From CAISIP01 sp046594635 (GTDB lineage: Bacteria > Pseudomonadota > Gammaproteobacteria > Burkholderiales > Burkholderiaceae_C): a DNA stretch of 7,549 bases. The position numbers and the translations under genes were made by a program. The stretch spans positions 1 through 7,549 of the forward strand of contig JBKJRR010000258.1 in the NCBI GenBank assembly GCA_046594635.1, read 5' to 3'. How positions within the stretch are numbered: position 1 is the first letter of the stretch; each line of letters opens with the position of its first letter. Under the pieces are notes generated by a model. That model was not told where the DNA came from and did no database searches. It worked only from the letters and a program-made list of their open reading frames with translations. This document shows positions 6,232 to 7,549 of this stretch, piece after piece.

Positions 6232-7224
6232 ATGGCTGGCGCAGCCAGAATCCGGATGCCAAGTGTCTGGCGCTGGTGCCTGGCGCCGCTGCTTTTGATT
6301 GCGACGCCAACGATGACCCATACAGCCCCGGCGGGCGCTGTCCAGACCGTGTCCACCTGCAGTGCAGCGGCCGTGCGAGCCATGCAGGGTCGCACGCGGC
6401 TGGCCGCTTACTACGATCTCAAGCTGGCGCTGATAGGCGAACGTGTGCTGGAATGGACCCGGCCTGACGGCATGCGCGGTGTCCTGCGCGGCGCGCTGCA
6501 GGTGGCGGTCGGTCAGACGCGCGCCTATGCCATCGACAGGGAGCATCGGCTTTTGTCCTGGCTGGCGGGCAGCCAGAAGGTCGAGCAGTGGCTGGATAAC
6601 GCTGTCTGGGTTGCAGCCGGGGACAGCGGCGTATTCGTGATTCGCTGCGACGGAAGTCTGTGGTTCCGTTCGGGGATCGACTCTGCGTGGCAGCGCAGCG
6701 CCGACGCCGCCATCCATGCCTGGATCGGTGACGGAGCCGACTATTTCATTGACCCGGATGGCGGCCTGCATGTACGCGGCAAGGCACATCGCGGCCAGTA
6801 TGGTGATGGGCGACTCATGGAGCGGCCCGGTTGGAGCCGCGTCGCCGATGCGGCAGTGGCAGTTGTTGCGCATACCGGACATGCCCTGTTCCTGCGGCAG
6901 GATGGCAAGGTAATGGGAACAGGCGGCAACAGGTTCGGGCCCTTGTCCCACCATGGAATTGGCGACAAGGCCGACCGTTGGGGTGCGGTGTTTTCCGAAG
7001 CGACGGTCATCGCGACTGGCAGCCGCCATTCGCTGGCACTGCGCGCCGACGGCAGCCTGTGGATCTGGGGCGGGCGGGAGGGTCTGGAGCCACGCAAAAC
7101 TCTGGAGTCGATCATCGCAATAGCGGGCGGATCGGATGACAGCATTGCGCTGGGCAGTGATGGCAGCGTCTGGTTTTGGCGACTGGGCGACAAGCCTGAA
7201 CGCCTGAGCTTGCCAAGCGAATAG
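6232..7224 (+). CDS. Exported RCC1-like repeat protein, probable seven-bladed beta-propeller
   Basis: I do not recognise a named family for this 330-residue protein. The N-terminus looks like a signal peptide: arginines at 6, 8 and 14, a hydrophobic run about 16-25, and a plausible cut after AGA (34-36). The rest reads as about seven degenerate RCC1-like units built as small hydrophobic strand, turn, strand, DG turn, then a strand with W or G. Examples are VIATGSRHSLALRADGSLWIWGG (259-281) and AIAGGSDDSIALGSDGSVWFW (296-316). The mature part has only two cysteines, C43 and C139, which could form a disulfide in the periplasm. No catalytic motif or membrane anchor is visible. It starts 3 bp after the Bug gene with only a weak ribosome site, suggesting translational coupling; ATG 6256 (residue 9) is an alternative that keeps the signal peptide. 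RCC1-like propellers usually bind proteins or ligands; the function here is unknown. Confidence 0.8.
   Translation: MAGAARIRMPSVWRWCLAPLLLIATPTMTHTAPAGAVQTVSTCSAAAVRAMQGRTRLAAYYDLKLALIGERVLEWTRPDGMRGVLRGALQVAVGQTRAYAIDREHRLLSWLAGSQKVEQWLDNAVWVAAGDSGVFVIRCDGSLWFRSGIDSAWQRSADAAIHAWIGDGADYFIDPDGGLHVRGKAHRGQYGDGRLMERPGWSRVADAAVAVVAHTGHALFLRQDGKVMGTGGNRFGPLSHHGIGDKADRWGAVFSEATVIATGSRHSLALRADGSLWIWGGREGLEPRKTLESIIAIAGGSDDSIALGSDGSVWFWRLGDKPERLSLPSE
6400..7188 (+). repeat. Seven degenerate RCC1-like repeat units within the exported protein
   Basis: By eye the units cover residues 57-80, 88-114, 124-148, 160-193, 208-238, 257-284 and 294-319, spaced about 30-49 residues apart. Each has an alternating hydrophobic strand, often starting with A, I or V, a short polar turn (G-D, G-S or T-R), a strand such as SLAL or VFVI, a DG-like turn, then LxxW or similar. 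Units 3, 6 and 7 are clearest (CDGSLWF, ADGSLWIW, SDGSVWFW); unit 1 is weakest. Seven units equal one full propeller turn, as in eukaryotic RCC1. Boundaries are approximate. Confidence 0.6.
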
Positions 7225-7549
7225 CCTGAACGCAGTTGCCTTCGCGACATAGCGTCGAAAGTACCCGCCCTACGACGAACGGCCAGTTATCGCGCTGCGC
7301 AACAACGTCAGCGACTCATTGGCCAACACCGGCCCAAAATAATGCCCCAGCGCACATCGCGCAAGGATCACCACTTGCCTAGACTGTTGCGCCCTTTCGC
7401 GCCAGCGGGCCCAAGGCCGCTTGTGCCTCGCGCACCAGCACCATTTCGGCATGACCTGTGCTATCCCCAATTGACGCTGCACTTTTCCCCACTGCTTCAA
7501 TCAAGTCAGCCGACGCAGTTTATCGACTGCCATCCTTGTTGGTGACCCG
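7225..7549. other. Terminal non-coding stretch after the propeller gene
   Basis: This 325-bp tail holds no intact gene I can support. The + strand 67-codon frame at 7342-7545 is rich in Pro, Arg and His and looks like noise. No T-tailed terminator was found after the propeller gene. The 10-base sequence GCCTGAACGC occurs at 7194-7203 and again at 7224-7233, flanking the propeller gene's stop. The - strand shows coding-like fragments described separately. Confidence 0.5.
7270..7533 (-). pseudogene. Possible decayed gene on the minus strand, two frameshifts
   Basis: Read on the - strand, protein-like sequence appears in pieces. ATG 7533 begins MAVDKLRRLT and stops at 7501-7503. In the next frame ADLIEAVGKSAASIGDS, then HAEMVLVREAQGGLG, continues to a stop soon after GRNSLGK. 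The first frame then resumes with RQVVILARCALGHYFGPV and LANESLTLLRSAITGRSS, ending at a TAG at 7270. Joining them needs two opposite frameshifts. The composition is more gene-like than the + strand here, but I recognise no family, and chance open frames in GC-rich DNA are a serious alternative. Confidence 0.25.

Noticed and set aside
5488..7029. A 513-codon open frame on the minus strand
   Set aside because: It is antisense to the well-supported Bug and propeller genes, is rich in Arg, His and Gln with no recognisable motif, and is explained by the GC-rich codon bias of the sense genes.
7342..7545. A 67-codon plus-strand open frame at the right end
   Set aside because: It is dominated by Pro, Arg, His and Ser, has no clear ribosome-binding site and shows no motif.

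Overview
The window reads as a GC-rich proteobacterial chromosome, most likely a betaproteobacterium of the order Burkholderiales. Two things point there: the gene order gcl-hyi-glxR-ttuD-pyk, and a Bug-type (TctC-family) periplasmic binding protein, a family greatly expanded in Bordetella, Cupriavidus, Variovorax and relatives. No rRNA or tRNA gene, CRISPR array, insertion sequence or phage gene was seen. Every confident gene is on the + strand.

Positions 1-5051 hold a tightly packed glyoxylate/glycerate operon. The 3' end of gcl (glyoxylate carboligase, cut by the left edge) is followed by hyi (hydroxypyruvate isomerase), glxR (tartronate semialdehyde reductase), ttuD (MOFRL-type glycerate 2-kinase) and pyk (pyruvate kinase). 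Gaps are 12, 47, 4 and 17 bp. Together they form the glycerate pathway: two glyoxylates condense to tartronate semialdehyde, which is reduced to D-glycerate (Hyi interconverts the semialdehyde with hydroxypyruvate) and phosphorylated to 2-phosphoglycerate. After enolase, encoded elsewhere, pyruvate kinase makes pyruvate. The promoter and any regulator lie upstream of the window.

Positions 5052-5235 are a 184-bp spacer with one imperfect hairpin and no convincing promoter. Positions 5236-7224 hold a second two-gene unit: a Bug-family solute-binding protein and, 3 bp after its stop, a 330-residue exported protein whose mature part reads as seven degenerate RCC1-like repeats, probably a seven-bladed beta-propeller. 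This pairing is the least familiar part of the window; I know of no named system of this kind. A role in sensing or handling a carboxylate related to the upstream pathway is only inference.

Positions 7225-7549 have no intact gene. The - strand shows coding-like stretches that switch frame twice, possibly a decayed gene.
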